NCBI RefSeq assembly: GCF_009870125.1
Contig: NC_046679.1
Location: 5,270,001 to 5,334,000, forward strand
Direction of reading: 5' to 3'
Origin: Drosophila pseudoobscura
Lineage: Eukaryota > Arthropoda > Insecta > Diptera > Drosophilidae
Length of the DNA: 64,000 nt
Shown here piece after piece: positions 19,187 through 32,845 of this stretch (its first letter is position 1; each line of letters opens with the position of its first letter). A program made the position numbers and the translations under genes. The notes below the pieces were generated by a model. That model saw only the letters and a program-made list of their open reading frames with translations, was not told where the DNA came from and did not search any database.

Positions 19187-20061
19187 CTCTTCGTCCTCCT
19201 CTGGGGGGTCAAGGGAGCCAACCACGGAGGTGATGGGCGCCACACCCTCGTCGGTGATGGTGGAGCTACCTCCGAGTGTGTCGTACTGCGACTGAATCTG
19301 GCGCTGAGCATTGACGGCCTCCTCGGGCGTGCGGTACTTGATGAAGAACACCTCCGGCTTGTTGATATGCTGCGGAGCATCGGCGATGGCGTCCTGCAGG
19401 TCAGCGGCGGTGGTCTTCTTGGCCAGCACATAGACGACCGTCTTCTCCTGCTTCAGGGTCTTGGCCAGGTTGAGGGCGGCGGCACGGTTCGTCTGGGCCG
19501 GGGTCTTGACAAACAGCACGTTGTAATGGTTGCGCGGCTGCTGGGCCAGCTGATTGAGCTCGTCCTGAACCTCATCGTCGGACTCCTCGGGTGCCGAATG
19601 GATGAAGAAGTTCTTGGTCACGATCGGCCTCTTGGGTATTCTCACACGTGGCCGGGGGCGACGATGCTGCTGCACGGGAGCGGTCTGGAAATTGATGGGA
19701 AATCCAGCTGGCATGGGGAACGAGCCAGAGGTGGGACGAACGGCCGCCTGGGACTGGTACTGGCCGGCTGGTGGCAGATAGGGCAGTGGCAGAGGCGGCA
19801 GCACCGGATGTGACGACTGCTGCTGCTGCTGCTGCAGCTGCTGGTTGAGCAGATGGGCCACAACTGGGGGCTGGAGCTGCACCTGCGACTGCTGCTGCTG
19901 CTGCTGTTGGATGCGGTAGTTGTACCCCGCCTGGGTGAGGCTGATGTCAGCCCGGGCCAGCGCCAAGGCGCCCATCAGAACCGTCTGAAAGAGAGAGATT
20001 AGGTAATCCTTTCGTGTCCGCTTGGGTAATCCACGGGCAAACGCACCACAAATATCTTCAT
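19064..20061 (-). CDS. Tweedle-family cuticular protein (DUF243), TwdlW-like
   Basis: Two exons: 20061-20047 (five codons, MKIFV) and 19984-19064, joined over a 62-base intron in phase 0, giving 311 residues. The short first exon completes the signal peptide (MKIFVTVLMGALALARA), and mature protein starts near DISL. A Gln-rich N-terminal part precedes the Tweedle (DUF243) domain at about residues 120-240: RPIVTKNFFIHSAPEE, NVLFVKTPAQ, KTVVYVLAKK and EVFFIKYRTPEEA are its typical beta-strand blocks. A second poly-Gln run (about ten) follows near the C-terminus. Tweedle proteins are structural, chitin-associated parts of larval/pupal cuticle that shape the body. TATAAAAA lies at 20170-20177 on the minus strand. 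TwdlW is a guess from memory of gene order. Confidence 0.9.
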
Positions 20062-20169
20062 GCTGCTGCTTGGCTTGGTCTCTCGCTCTTGTTAGCTGTC
20101 TACGCTGGTTGGCTCCTCTCGGTCCGTGTGTCTCTGTGGCTGTGATGATGGGTCAAGAGGCACCGACTC

Positions 20170-20177
20170 TTTTTATA
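20170..20177 (-). promoter_or_regulatory. TATA box of the Tweedle gene
   Basis: TATAAAAA on the minus strand, about 110 bases before the ATG, giving a transcript start near 20145. Confidence 0.65.
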
Positions 20178-22780
20178 CGGCTCTGCGGCCATAACAAGTT
20201 TATAATCGGAAACAAATAATGAAACAGCAGCAGACGCAGAAGCACCAAAGAGTTGCAACAGTTTTGGCCCATAAAACACAAACAACATTCGTTATTTGTT
20301 ATGCATGGCGACGGAGGCGAAAGAAGATGTTGGATCTGGGGGCTGGATGGGTGGATGGAAATGGAAATGGGGGCTTTTGTGTGGCTGTCGGAGACGCCTA
20401 ACAAAGATCGAGCGAGAGGCAATTTTTACAATGGTCTTGCTCATACAGAAACTGGAAGGCATAATCAGTCATCGGGGTGGATATAGATCGAGGGACTAGA
20501 GGGAGTAGAGAGATATATGTATGTAGATGACCCTAAATGAACAAAAATATAGTTTTGGTAATATTAAAGAATATTAAGAATATATAAGAAATCAGGCCTC
20601 AAATTAAACCCAAAATAAGTTCCTATCTCAAATTCCAAACGGAACCGAACCATAGGAATATAGAAAATATACAAATATTGCTCATGCAAGAGATTAGATG
20701 GGCGTAGAAACCATTGAAGAAGTCTCTTCTTTGAATATATTTATATTGTAAAAAACTTGGTAAAAAAGTGATCAGGACACGAGAAAATCACGCTGGATCC
20801 CCTATACTGTGACCAATAAGACATTTCCGAGCCATTTACCCAAAAAGAAACTACGATTTGTAGCCATTTTGTAAAGTCCCGAATCCTTTTTCGAAATAAA
20901 CCCCCATAGCGGATTGGTTTGGTTTCTCGTTCGCTGTAAGTTTTTCTGTGAAGTTGAATGACCCAAATTGATACATTTCAATAGAGTATGTATATTAAAC
21001 AGTATATATTGAGATACGAGACGAGGTTACAAACTTGCTTTTTAATGCACTTTTGTCCGAAATGCCCTTTTGTCTACGCCTTGCTTCATTGTCTGCAACT
21101 GGAACTATCAAATGTAAATTGAATATTTTGGGGACTGTATTTTGCATCTGGTCTGTGCTTGACGAGGGCCAAGGTCTAGGTGTTTGTTTTGAAGTGATTG
21201 TGCCTAAATATTGGGCGATATATTGTCATCTCTAAATGCGCCAAATTGATACAAAATGCTCGTAAGTTCGTAGGTTTTGATTTGTGTCCATTGACTGAAA
21301 AGTGAAGGTAAGTGAGCCAATAAATATGAAAGCATCATTTCGAGTCGAAATTGGTGCAGTCTGACAATTGGCTATGGATGATCAGCTTCCAACGGAAATA
21401 AGTTGTCATAACAAACGAAAGAAATGAAATAGATGCATATCGAATGAGCCCAGATAATAGCTTCCCTTATAAAGCTAATTGGCTGCCCTTCTACTGATGG
21501 CCGAGAAATAGGGAGCCGCCCATTTCCTTTCCATAACATGACAATTTCTTTAGCGATTTTAAAGAGATAGTTTTGGTTTCACCCACTCATATGTGGACAG
21601 ACTAACTTGTGCAAGAACCGAATGCACTGGCTGGAATGCATCTCATTAGTCGGGGGGGAATTCTGCCCACAAATCAAAGCCAGCCAACCTTCACGATGAT
21701 TTGTTAGCCCACATTTCTGATAGGGGTTGACCGTTGACTGACTCAAAAACGTAGACCAAAACTGGTTTCTCACTTTCTCACGCCAATTTCGTGGGCCATG
21801 ACGAAAAGCAGCAAAAGGTAGAGAAATGGAAATTTGTTTTTGGCCTGAATAATTTGAAAGTGTGAGGATGAGGGGCATTAAAGATGCAAAGATCTGTCAA
21901 AGAAGTATACGATAAATTTCCGCTGGTAATGCGAAACCAGGAGTTACTTTGTCATTAATTAATCGACCCAACGCATTTAGACGAAATTTTTTTTAAAATA
22001 CACATAAAATAATATTAAGTCAAACGAAATAGTGTGTCTGACCAAAAGAGTTGACCCCTGCCCTGATTAATGAGTGTCAAGCGTTGCCGCAGATCGCATA
22101 TTTTATGCAAATCGAATAGGTTGCTAAAATGCCCATCTAGTAGAGATATCTATGTATATACAAGTAAAAAGACTCGGTGCACAGATTAGCCAAAAGCATA
22201 AAAGTGAATGTTGACGGGAGGCAAATTATGATTTGCGTAACAAAACTATTTTAATAATTTATTAATTCACACCATGAGAGATTTTGACATTGGCGGCCTT
22301 TGTCCGCTTCTATGCATGGCATTAGCAACCGAATCCGACTCTGACCACAAATCCGCATCCATGTCCATCAGTGGCACATTTGATTGGGCGCTAAACGCCC
22401 CTCCGAGGCCTATCAGTCGCACAATAACAAATGCATTTTTGATTATTGGCCTAAAAAGGCTGAAAATTAATTATGGGCCACCTTGCACTCACAACTATTT
22501 TTGCATATGGATATGTATGTACAAACAACACAGCATCGATTGTTTTTATAGGCATGTGGAACGAATTCGGGGCTTTGTCTTTGCCGGGCTTAAGCTGACA
22601 GTTTTAACATGGGCTCAAGAGTAAATTTAGACAAATGAGTGGGAATCGATATCGGAAAGATGTTTGGGAGGAGGGGTTTCGAATGAACATGTGTACCTTT
22701 GATTAATGCTTCAAACGAATCCAAGCCTCGTCTTTGGGCTAACAGAAAGAGAGTTTGAAAGCCAAAATGCAGATATTACA
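20178..22780. other. Intergenic region, no gene seen
   Basis: About 2.6 kb upstream of the Tweedle gene and downstream of the carbonic anhydrase homolog. No frame has protein-like character. It probably holds Tweedle regulatory DNA. Confidence 0.5.
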
Positions 22781-22852
22781 TGTTTATTTAATCCATTGGG
22801 TACTTAAGTCATTGAATATGACTGAAACTAAATACACTCTAAAGCGTTTTCT

Positions 22853-23954
22853 TCAAGAATACAAAACAGTGGCGCCATACAAAAATATATAAATAAACCG
22901 GGCTCTATTCCAGAACACACGTATATTGTCGGCGTGGCTTTCTTTAAAGTAGAAAACCCGTCGGGAATTGGAGTTCTGCAGCTGTCGATAGCTCATGTGG
23001 GCCCGTGCCAAACTGGAACCTTCTCCCACATTGCACAAGGTGTCCATCTGTGGAATGCTTCGGAGTTAGACATGTCCCTGGGGATGATAGAAGGGATTAT
23101 ACCGACCTGATCCCGCGATAAGCTCTGCACACCGGCCTTGACGATCCACTCGACATTCTCGATGCATCCGGGCACTGTCGAGGATCCGTGATACTGATAG
23201 TACGCTCCTATTTCACCGTATAGCTCCCTCATGAGGAATATCGAGTTCATTTCATTGACCCTCCATGTGGCCTCGTCCACGATAGACTGACCGCGCAGCG
23301 TATCCACAATGGCGGCAATGGCCCGGCTGGGCACATTGGACACCGCAAAGACGATGCTTACAATAACCAGCCCCTTCGTCTGGTTCAGGGCCTCTTTCAG
23401 ACTGGCCGCCGACTCGTTGCGGAACACGATCTGAACCTCCATGTCATGGCGCTCACGCTCCAGCAAATGCTCGGCCCCACAATGGAAGTGGATCTGCTCG
23501 GCCATATAGCTCAGATCCCTGAACTCCTTACGCCCACTCAGCCGAATCCTGTGCGTGAAGTTGTGCATAATAACTAGGAAGAAGGTTTCTCTGCCGATTA
23601 TAAGGATGAATTATTCCCAGTGGTCAGACTCACCCACATAGCCGTTGTAGAGCAGGGCCAGATGCGGCTGCTCCATTGATTCGTTGACAATATGGAGCTC
23701 TGTTGTTAGGGGTATGGTATATGCCTTGTTCAGCTCGATCGGACTCTGCTTGTTGCCAGTTCTACAAACATCTGGCCAATCATGTTGAGCTACAACTTAG
23801 ACTATTGAATAATTGAATACCAAACGAAGTCTGTTCGCAGCTTACAAAATTTTCCTTTAATAGAGTGTTCTAAATTCAGCCAATTCTCTTGCGCTGCCAC
23901 AAATGCCAGTTGAACTGCTAGCATCACAATCACCACGAACGTCATTTTATTCAT
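22853..23954 (-). CDS. Alpha-carbonic anhydrase-related protein, one zinc ligand lost
   Basis: Four exons: 23954-23846, 23789-23634, 23573-23107 and 23047-22853, with all junctions GT/AG and in frame, giving 308 residues. The start is uncertain (upstream in-frame ATGs at 23978 and 24005). A signal peptide (MNKMTFVVIVMLAVQLAFVA) is followed by DWPDVCRTGNKQSPIEL, the CA signature. The first two zinc ligands are kept (His117 and His119 in EQIHFHC), but the third is Gln136 (MEVQIVF in place of EVHIVH). The proton-shuttle His (canonical 64) is Tyr in YNGY. By family rules it should bind zinc poorly and lack CO2 hydration activity, so it is a CA-related protein. The last exon restores SYRQLQNSNSRRVFY. 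A poly(A) signal lies near 22783. Confidence 0.85.
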
Positions 23955-24009
23955 TTTTTGGCTTTTACATTTTGACATTACTTTCAAGACTTGATGTGAT
24001 GTCATCTTT

Positions 24010-26600
24010 TGATTTTTAAGACAAAAAGATCAACCTAAATATCAGGTAATGTAAACATCCAGCACCAGGGGCCTTAAATAGTAACACTCATGATTGCGAT
24101 TTGTCACTTTGCACGAGACAAAAATTAGGTTGTAGGCCCGAATGAATAGATCTCATTCGCATACTTAGAATTTGCAATATACACCCAAAATATTTGGTTT
24201 CAAAATGCAGTTCTTATCTCTTATGGATGTACTCTGTTACTCCAAATGCTCGTCTTTTTTGAACCTCATTTTTGCGGTACTTTTAGCTTAGATAAGGAAT
24301 CATAGTCGCGATCTACGTAGAAAACAGATGTATTTGCATTCATGTTTATTCATTATTACATCTGCAGAACAAAAATTATTGGATTATAGAATTAAAAAAA
24401 GAATTGCATTAACTTTCGGAAGATTTTGAATTCGGGTCAATACAATGGCTGTAGCTGAAGTTGCATTGAGCCAAAGTTGAAGTTTTCTAGACATTTTTTT
24501 CGAAATTTGTTTGGCATGCTTCTATTTTTAGACTTAAGCAGCATTAGTACTCAACAATGCCATTCGTGGCTGATTCAAATTCCAGAAAACTTTCCAATTA
24601 GCTCTACGCCAAATTCATAATTTAATTTTGACCGAAGCCCCAAAGTATGCCTCAAATAAAAAGCAATTTTGGAGCTGGGAAATGTATTTCTACATTTATT
24701 TGTCAAGTTCGCGTCATCTCTCGGTAAACAAATGTACTACGAGTGTTGTTACGGGAGGGGTTTGATGTGTGTGGGGGGTACGTCAGGCAACCAATTTCAC
24801 GCTGCCCCAAGTCGGATGCTTAAGGAAACACAAATGATGTATGGCACATCGCTCTGAAGAATATTATGCTGTCCTTTCTTCCTTGATGCTAAACAGGACT
24901 TTCAAAGGATCTGTATCTCATATTATAAAACCAGATTAATATATTGAAGCTGGTTATGATGAAACTAGTATAATAGTAGGCTGCTATAAAAGTATAAAAG
25001 TAACAACTGGGTCCTATGAAAGTATATTTGATATGATACATTATAAAGGTTGCTGTGAAACACTGGCTTCTTTATCACAGGGAGATGCAGTGGGTGATAG
25101 TAGAGTTTCGCAAGATTCAGCCATAAAATAGATTCAGACGGTTCCTACAAGGCAGGGTTTTCGGCTCTGTAATATTTCAGTTCACAGACTATCCTTAAGT
25201 TCCTGTCAATCTCTCAATGAACCATAGTATATCTCAAACATTAAATATTGTTTGATTACTCAATTACTCATACAGCGTTAATCGAAAAGCAAAATGTATT
25301 GTTCCACAAAGTATGCAACAGAAATTGATTATCTTATTAGTAAACATTATTTGCTAAGATTAAACAAACAAAAACTATCTTTTAAGAAGGACTAGATCTA
25401 ATAACAAAGGCTAGACCACTCTATAGAAAATCTAGCACGAAACAAACACCCGTATTACCCGTGATAATGCTATCATTCTATTGAGTTTACGAATGAAATT
25501 ACTCCAAGGAAAACAATATGGTTATACCCCAATCTGATCTATGCCACCGATTATTTAGAAGTGCTTGTTTTAAAGAATATAAAATTGAAAACCTAATCTG
25601 ATCATTGCCACCGATTAGTTAAGAGTACTTGAGCAAGTATTTAGATTACAATTTACTGAAATTAATTGGTTCCATTATACTGCATTATTACAAGGCGTGG
25701 CGGTTTAATCTTTTGCCTTGGACTATCCGATATTGCGGAGCAAATTAATTAAGATTGAGCTATCCAACTCTCCATTGGATATCCTTTTATCCTCTGCACT
25801 TATTGCTTTGCTTTTAATTTTTTTCAGTAATTTTCTGATTGTACAAAGTCCATTTATACCAAAGGCAATCTATAGAATAGGCAATCCTCTTCAAGTATTT
25901 AATTACATGTGTTACACTCTGAAAATAATCTTCCACCTCGATTACTTTACAACTCCCTTTACCTCGGTTTGGGAATGGAACCCATATATGGATAGATAAG
26001 ATTGCTTTTCAGAGCTTGTGCATGCAGTTTATAGTGATTACTTGCCCATCAATAACTCAATAGCCCAACGGACACACAGGCCCCAATCACATTAAGTGCG
26101 TCCAAGTGTCATTTCGCAATGAACAACGATGATGAAGTGCGGTCAGCCATAAGCCCAAATCAAATGCCTCAACCGACGACATAGGTCATAAAGTCCATAA
26201 AGTTGATATAAAAACTTGATGCTTTTGTTGTTGTGTGATTTAGCATCATTGCAATACCAATAAGTGTTATCAGAGAACGCAATTGGTCAGTTGACGAAAC
26301 ACTTATCAGTGATTTCTGAATTATATTTGGCCATAACCATTTTTATACCCACCCCTGGCCAGTGTGAGTCCCGGAATCAAACTGACCAATGGCCGTAAAA
26401 TGACGATTACTGGCCCAACTATACCTGGGGTCTTGTGATGAAATAATATATTCAGAAGAACACAATGGCTCACCGTCTATTTTCGGATACTTGGCCATAA
26501 AGGTTTACTGGTCATCGACTTGAACTTTCAGCGGACTAGGCGGCCACTTTCAAAGTGGTCGACTTTCAGAGAATACGAATCGAAGGAATGTGTGTAAAAT
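24010..26600. other. Intergenic region between two carbonic anhydrase genes
   Basis: About 2.6 kb of AT-rich DNA. It contains an imperfect direct repeat at 25531-25567 and 25591-25628 (separate entry). The open frame at 25718-25999 has no family resemblance. Confidence 0.5.
25531..25628. repeat. Imperfect direct repeat, two copies of about 37 bases
   Basis: AATCTGATC followed by TATGCCACCGATTA in copy 1 (25531-25567) and by ATTGCCACCGATTA in copy 2 (25591-25628), each ending in a [G/A]AGT[G/A]CTTG block. A related CTGATCTACGCCACCG segment occurs again near 32393, inside the intron of the next gene, hinting at a dispersed family. Confidence 0.5.
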
Positions 26601-26885
26601 GTTTTTGGTTTTATTGCGACTGTTATATATTTTCGTGAACTTTGCACGCGAAGAATCTAACATAAGCTGACTAGCTGACATGTTCTGCATTATAATTATA
26701 GCTAATGAGTATTTTAACTCTGCGTCTCTGCGTCTCTGCGTCTCCCTGTCATGGATATCTTCTCAAAAAATTCGTTGTAGCTACACTGAGAACTTCAGTG
26801 CATTCTTTGGTACGAGTCTGTCTATGGCTGCTCCTCATCTGCATCTTCTACTCTCCTTTCTGCTCGGCTCAGCTCCGGCCCGCAT

Positions 26886-29800
26886 CTACAGGACGAACTT
26901 CTGGGCCGCCAGTCCGAGTATCAGGATCAGGCCGAGAGAGGCCGTGCGACCAGCTGCGGCGCCTGAACGATTATCATCAAGCTCGACCAGGACCACGGCT
27001 CGGTTGTTCATGCTCTGAAGGTTTCTGAAGTTGTTGTGCAACTCCTTGCCATTTGAGTACTCGATCTCTTTGAACTGCTCGACCTGTTCCAGGGTCACGG
27101 GAAGCGTCTCGGTGAACACAATCCAGATTACGGCCTCGGCACAGGATGGCGTAGTTAAAGAACCAGCATAGGTGTAATAGTTCCCCGTTGACTGTGGCAT
27201 CAGATCGTCCACCGCCAGGGAGCTGGACACCGTAACGGGCTTGTTGATGCGACTGTATTCCTTCACGTCCTCCAGGTTCTTGATGATGGAAGCGATGGCA
27301 TCATTGGGTGTATTCGAAACATGAAAGAGCACGCCGAGGACCACAATGCCGTCCTTAAAGTTGGTAGCTATCGTCATGTTGGGATAGAGCTTGTTGCGGT
27401 GCACAATATGCACTTCCAGGGGGTATCGCACGCTATTGATGGTATGCTCCGACCACCAGTGCAAGTGGATCTGCTCCAGCTCGTACTCGTGTGCCAAGCC
27501 GCCACCCTCCATCACCAACACATCATCAAAATCATCGATTTGTACTATAAAAGAACTCAGTTTTGTTAGCGCATAATTTCAGTGCTTGGATCACTCCACT
27601 CACTTGAATGGCCATTGTTGACCATTTCCAGATTCTTCTGGACGTAGCGGTAGTTCTGGAACTTCAACGCATCGAACTTGCCCCGGAGCGACCACTTGGC
27701 CGCCAGATTGATGGGGCTCTGTCTCTTGCCACTATCGCACAGACCGCCCCAATCGGGAAACGCTGTATGGATGAGAGAGACAGACAGGAATTAGCAATAC
27801 ATCAATGTCCAAATTGTTGCAAATCAATTTCCATTATTCAACTTTCCGACAGTTTTCATTAGAAATTGAATGCTCATAAATCAAAATTCATACAATTGAA
27901 AATAACTCTATCCCGAAATTCGGTAGAATTTCCGCAGAATTTCGAAAGTCAGACCGGTCCAAATTGATCATCATTCACGATATACGCGTACTCTGTCCAA
28001 TTTGCATACCCAGCAATTTGGCGCAATTTAACTAAGCTCCGACTCAAGCCCGGAGCGTGCACGTTAAGTGACCCGACCCGGACACACACAAATGGCCACC
28101 GTAAGCGAATATGCGAATAAATATACATAGACCTCCTCTATGTGTCTATGCAAAGCACTTGACAATGGAAATGGGCCGAGTAACCTACTCCCGCGTACAA
28201 TAGCAAAAAGCGAGGGCCAGTGCCTCTGCCTCCGCCTCTTCCACTCTGGCGTTGATTAAGTAATTTTAGCAAATAAACTTGAATGGCTGCAGATTGGCAT
28301 TACTTACGCGCATCCTTATTGTTGTCCAAGTCCGGATAGCCCCACTCGCTGGCCCAGCTGAGTCCCAGAGAGCAGCACACTGCAATGCGAGAGAGAGGTT
28401 GTTACACACATATAAATATCAAGTATACGCACTGTGCAAATGGGAACGTTTTAATGGCAACCGTTTACAAAACGTGTAAACTTCAACTTGACCGACAATG
28501 TCGCTCGGAATGCTCAGGGCCGAACACACTAAAACCTGCAGCTGGGTCTGATGTATGGGCCCATAAAATTCGGGTAAAAAGCAAAGAGAGGAACCGGGCG
28601 ACTGTGGGACGGTCAGAGGGTGAATCTATATAATGTTTTTGGCAGCGTCAGCAGACGACAGCACCTTGCACTTGAATGGTGCTAAAAATACACGTGAAAT
28701 TTATGATTTCCACCACATATTGTACATATATTTTGTATATATAAACGCGATTATTTTATTTCAATCAGCTGCTGCTGCTGCCGATGGCATTAATGTTTCA
28801 TTAACCTGTACAAAAATTGGACCAAAATCATTTCTTTGTCCACTACGGCTTTCTCTTTCTTTTGTTGGCTAAAAGCATTTTGACATTTGCACATCAAAAT
28901 ATCAACTAAATTTTATGCGTGCGGCCTGGCCAATTTTTACGATCCATTTGTGTATTTAAAAAGCACTGACCCATCAGCATAACTCTGGACCACTGTGATC
29001 TGCGATCAACTATATGTGTTTATTGAGACATAACCAGCATTAATGGGTTAATAAAAAGCCCGCAAGCAACTCGGTTAATTTATCGCCATTTTCTGTGTCT
29101 AATCTTTGGGAAATTTATGCTCTCTGCGAGACAATTTTGCGAGTTTTCCCTGCAGGCGACAAGCGACAACGGCAGCTGTGAAAGTTGAGTACTATATACA
29201 ATACATATTCCGCCAGGCAGTATAAATATATTAATATACTTTCTGCCGGCGGAACGTGTTCATCGGCTGATGTGTGCATAGTATACGAGTGGTTTCTTGG
29301 GTCGCCGTCGCCCTGTGACGCAATGGTTCAGAGGGAAAGATTTCCAAGTTATGCCATTTGTTTGCGATTAGACAGAACCTAATATTTCATTTTTTTTCGA
29401 TTCTGTACGGCCTCTGATCCGCGGGACTTTAATGAGTTTTTAATATATTTTTTTTTGTGAGCACATGGTAAACAGGCAGAGTGTACTTAGAGATTTGAGT
29501 GGCACACTACTTGAATTTGTACTGAATGATGGATAATAAAGCAATAAATTTCATTTCGAATTTTAATGAAGAAATGATCACAAGATCGCAATGGGTGCAT
29601 CACGCGCTTATATAATATTTTTTGATTCATTTCCCGAGAGATCAAACGGCAAAAGGGAAATGTTGAAAGAATCACTGGATCTTGATCGCTTCCGAAGTGT
29701 TTTACGTGTGGAAATATGCCAAGCAAATGTCGAGCAACAATTTAAAGGGCAATTAGATTTTTGCACATGCAAAGCTCGGACAATTACATTTGAGTGGATA

Positions 29801-32800
29801 AAACTTTGATAGTTGATAATGGGAATAGTGTTTCTGTAATTTGAGACCCCGGGGTGTAAAAGTTAACAAAACTGTAATTGCATACGGGCAATGCAAATGA
29901 CGGATAATCATGTGAAAATCAGCACAAAACAAACAACGGCCACTGGAAAAGGGAAATGCCTAGCCACCCCCCGAACACCCCCGAACATCCGATAGCGTCA
30001 AATGAAAATATCTCACTCGAAACAGACTGGAATAGAATCGGAATTCTGCATCATGTTGCACTGTCTCTGGCTGGCTGCTGTTCGTCATCCGCTGGTCGTC
30101 AAGTGGCTGTGGCATTACGCTGCCTTGTCTCGGCTGTTTATAACCGCATTTCGGCCATGTCAGCTAAAATACTCGTATAATTGGAACGATTTCGCATAGC
30201 TCAGCAGAGGCGATAAAGACTCTGTCTCCGACGATACTTCTGCTCGTGTGTGTTTCTGTCAAATCACTGCCGTATCGAGAGCACTCAGTGATTTTCCAGA
30301 CCGAATTTTATATAGGTTTTACTGAGCCCTATAATCAAAGATATATTCCCCACCGATAAAAAATTTCGGGAGTGCGCAGGGTTTTATATTCTATTGTCAT
30401 TTTATCGTTCAGGGGGCGTGTGAAGACTGTGATAAGCTCTGATATACCGCTGGTCATGTGAATGGAGATAATTGGAATAGATAGGGGCTCTCTTTCAGCT
30501 AATATATATAATAAATAAATTAATATAATGTCGGTATTCCTTTTGAGACCGACCAAAGAAATTTGCATGCTAATTTTTTGGCCTTTTATTTGAAGAAGAA
30601 CTTCCCCATGTAATACAGAAAATAATCTAATCTGTTGCCTTGCCTTGCCGGGCACATAATTCACAGAGAATGCCTAATCAGAGGGCCAAACTTTGGTTTT
30701 TATGAATTGCCTTTAACATTGTGACGTTTGTCTGGATTGCTAACCATAAACTTTTGCTTTGATTGCTTTAGGGCTGGGTGCATGGATGATCGATTGTGAG
30801 AGTGGGCTAAAAAATTTCCATCCATTAGGCAGTTTAACGGACTTTGGGCCCTGAAGAGTGCGAGTGCATGGGGAAGACTGCGAAAGGAAGTTGATTAAAG
30901 TGTTGAAAACAAACAGCGGAGATAGTGAGTGAGCCGCGGCACAGGCCAAAGATCTTTGTAAACAAAAGTTCAGTCGCATCAGTAGGAAGCGGCTGCTATC
31001 ACGAATGCCTTTCGCTGATATTCTCGCTCTGTAAATTGCAGTTTCACTTTCGATCGGCCAGACAAAGCCAGAAGGCCCCAGCAGAACGCTTCATTGGTTG
31101 CCAATGGAAATGAATGGAGCCCCGTCTGGGAGGGAGCGAGTGTACAGCAGACTCGGACCCACGTCATTCACAAAGAGGGGTAGCCCTAATCAGAGCTAGC
31201 AGCCACTGTGCCAGAAGCCAGAAGCCAAAATCAATCGCATGAAGTAGCAAATATATTTATACACATTTAATCACACGCCGACATATGACTGTCATATATC
31301 TTTGGCAGAAATCGCAGCTAATCAGAGGCTAACTGCTACACACATGGAGTACATATGTACATACATGGAGGCGATAGGGAGTGCGCGGCAGTGGCGCCTT
31401 GTTATTGGGCTTTAGTGGATCGATTAGGCTTAATCGAATCGCGCAGAGATCCATAAACCGAATGTTGTTAATTGCCAGTTAATCGTTTAATATTCATTGC
31501 CCTCAGACGCGGACCCCTGGCCACATTCTTCTCTCTCTCTCTCTTCAGATTCGCTAATCAAGGTGGTAAATCTACAGTTAGCATCTTATCGATCGATGAT
31601 TTCTTGAAACTACTCGTGTACTTTATAGACCAGCTTTTGATTATCTTGATTGGGTCAGCAGTTTTTCCCCGCAGCTATAAATTTACGAAATTTTTAACAT
31701 TCGGTGACCCCATCGCACGGGATGACCGATTGATGCGTCTCTAGTGTCTGTGTCTGTGCCGCTATCTGGTGTTAAGCGAATTAAATGGGTTTTTTTCCAA
31801 AGGCCCCCGCCAATGGCAAACAAGCCGGCAATAGATTGCCTCTTATTCCGATATCTGCTCGGGCGCGTGATCCGTGTCCAAAGTACTACTCTTCTGAAGT
31901 GCTTTGGAGTGCTTCGAGTAGAATGTTTTGGATGGCAAGGGCTTAGTTTTTTGATAGGCTCGGCAGTGGAGAAGGCAGCATGAATCACATGGAAAAATCC
32001 CCGAATTTTATCGACTTACATGAAGAACATAACACATACATGTTGCAATGATTTTGAGTAATTATTGAAACTGAATTCGAAAAAGCAAAGACAGGGAAGG
32101 CAGAGAAGAAAAATACTTAGCTGAATGTATGGTAAATGGTATTATTTACAAATTGGAGCCCTTCTCCTAAGTATTCCATTTTACAGCATTATCGGTTGAT
32201 TTGCCATTTACGATCCCAAAGTGGTAATCATAAACACCTGCCTGGCTTGGTCCCTGACCTATTTGCTGGTGATTCACCTATGTGGCATTATGTGACTGAT
32301 TTCGGGTGTCATGATTCATAAGTTTATAGTAACGAAGGAGTTCCCCAATCCAACACGACACTTCGAACGATACCAAATACAAATAAGAACCCTGATCTAC
32401 GCCACCGCGGCAGATCTGTCTGGGTACTTCGTCTGGCAATCAGCGCTAGTCCCAGGTCATTTGTAATTTACGATCAGAAAGTACTACAAGTATCTGGCAT
32501 CTTATCAACTCAAATGATCAAAATAATTACAGAACAAACGGCAAGAAAAGCAGCTACAATTTGAGTGCGGGCGAATGTGTCGGAACTTTTAGTGTCGGAT
32601 CAAAGACGTGACATTTTCGATATCCATAGGTTAAAGAATGCCATCAATGCATATAGCCGATTGGAACTCCGATTTGAGTCGGGTTTGAGGTAGTCGTAGG
32701 TTTAATCACTGCCGTGAGAAGTCGGAGGCCATTCAATTCCCTTTGAATGTCTCACAGGTGTTTAACACGTAGTATATCCACACAAGAAACTAAAATAGAT

Positions 32801-32845
32801 ATTTAATTGAAATTTACCTAGTATTGAGATGGTAACGAAATGCAT
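26886..32845 (-). CDS. Alpha-carbonic anhydrase, secreted and probably GPI-anchored
   Basis: Five segments: 32845-32818 (28 bases), 28379-28308, 27762-27604, 27544-26886 on the minus strand; phases match at every join, giving 305 residues. The tiny first exon supplies MHFVTISIL and the splice makes the tenth Val, completing the signal peptide (...VCCSLGLSWA). Then EWGYPDLD, FPDWGGLCDSGKRQSPINL, and all zinc ligands: His113 and His115 (QIHLHWW) and His132 (LEVHIVH). The proton shuttle His85 (NNGHS) and the catalytic Thr of SLTTPSC are present. The C-terminus (SGAAAG, then a hydrophobic ASLGLILILGLAA end) is a GPI-anchor signal. It should be an active extracellular enzyme for CO2/bicarbonate exchange. 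Intron 1 is 4.4 kb. A poly(A) signal lies at 26610-26615. Confidence 0.9.
28380..32817 (-). other. Large first intron of the active carbonic anhydrase gene
   Basis: 4.4 kb with no second gene that I can support. It contains several short GATAA/TTATC motifs and a CTGATCTACGCCACCG segment near 32393. Its size and position directly after the signal-peptide start suggest it carries enhancers. Confidence 0.55.

Noticed and set aside
23048-23106. Reading on through 23106-22993 in the carbonic anhydrase homolog
   Set aside because: A 59-base GT/AG intron fits instead and restores the family C-terminus (SYRQLQNSNSRRVFY), whereas read-through gives unrelated sequence.
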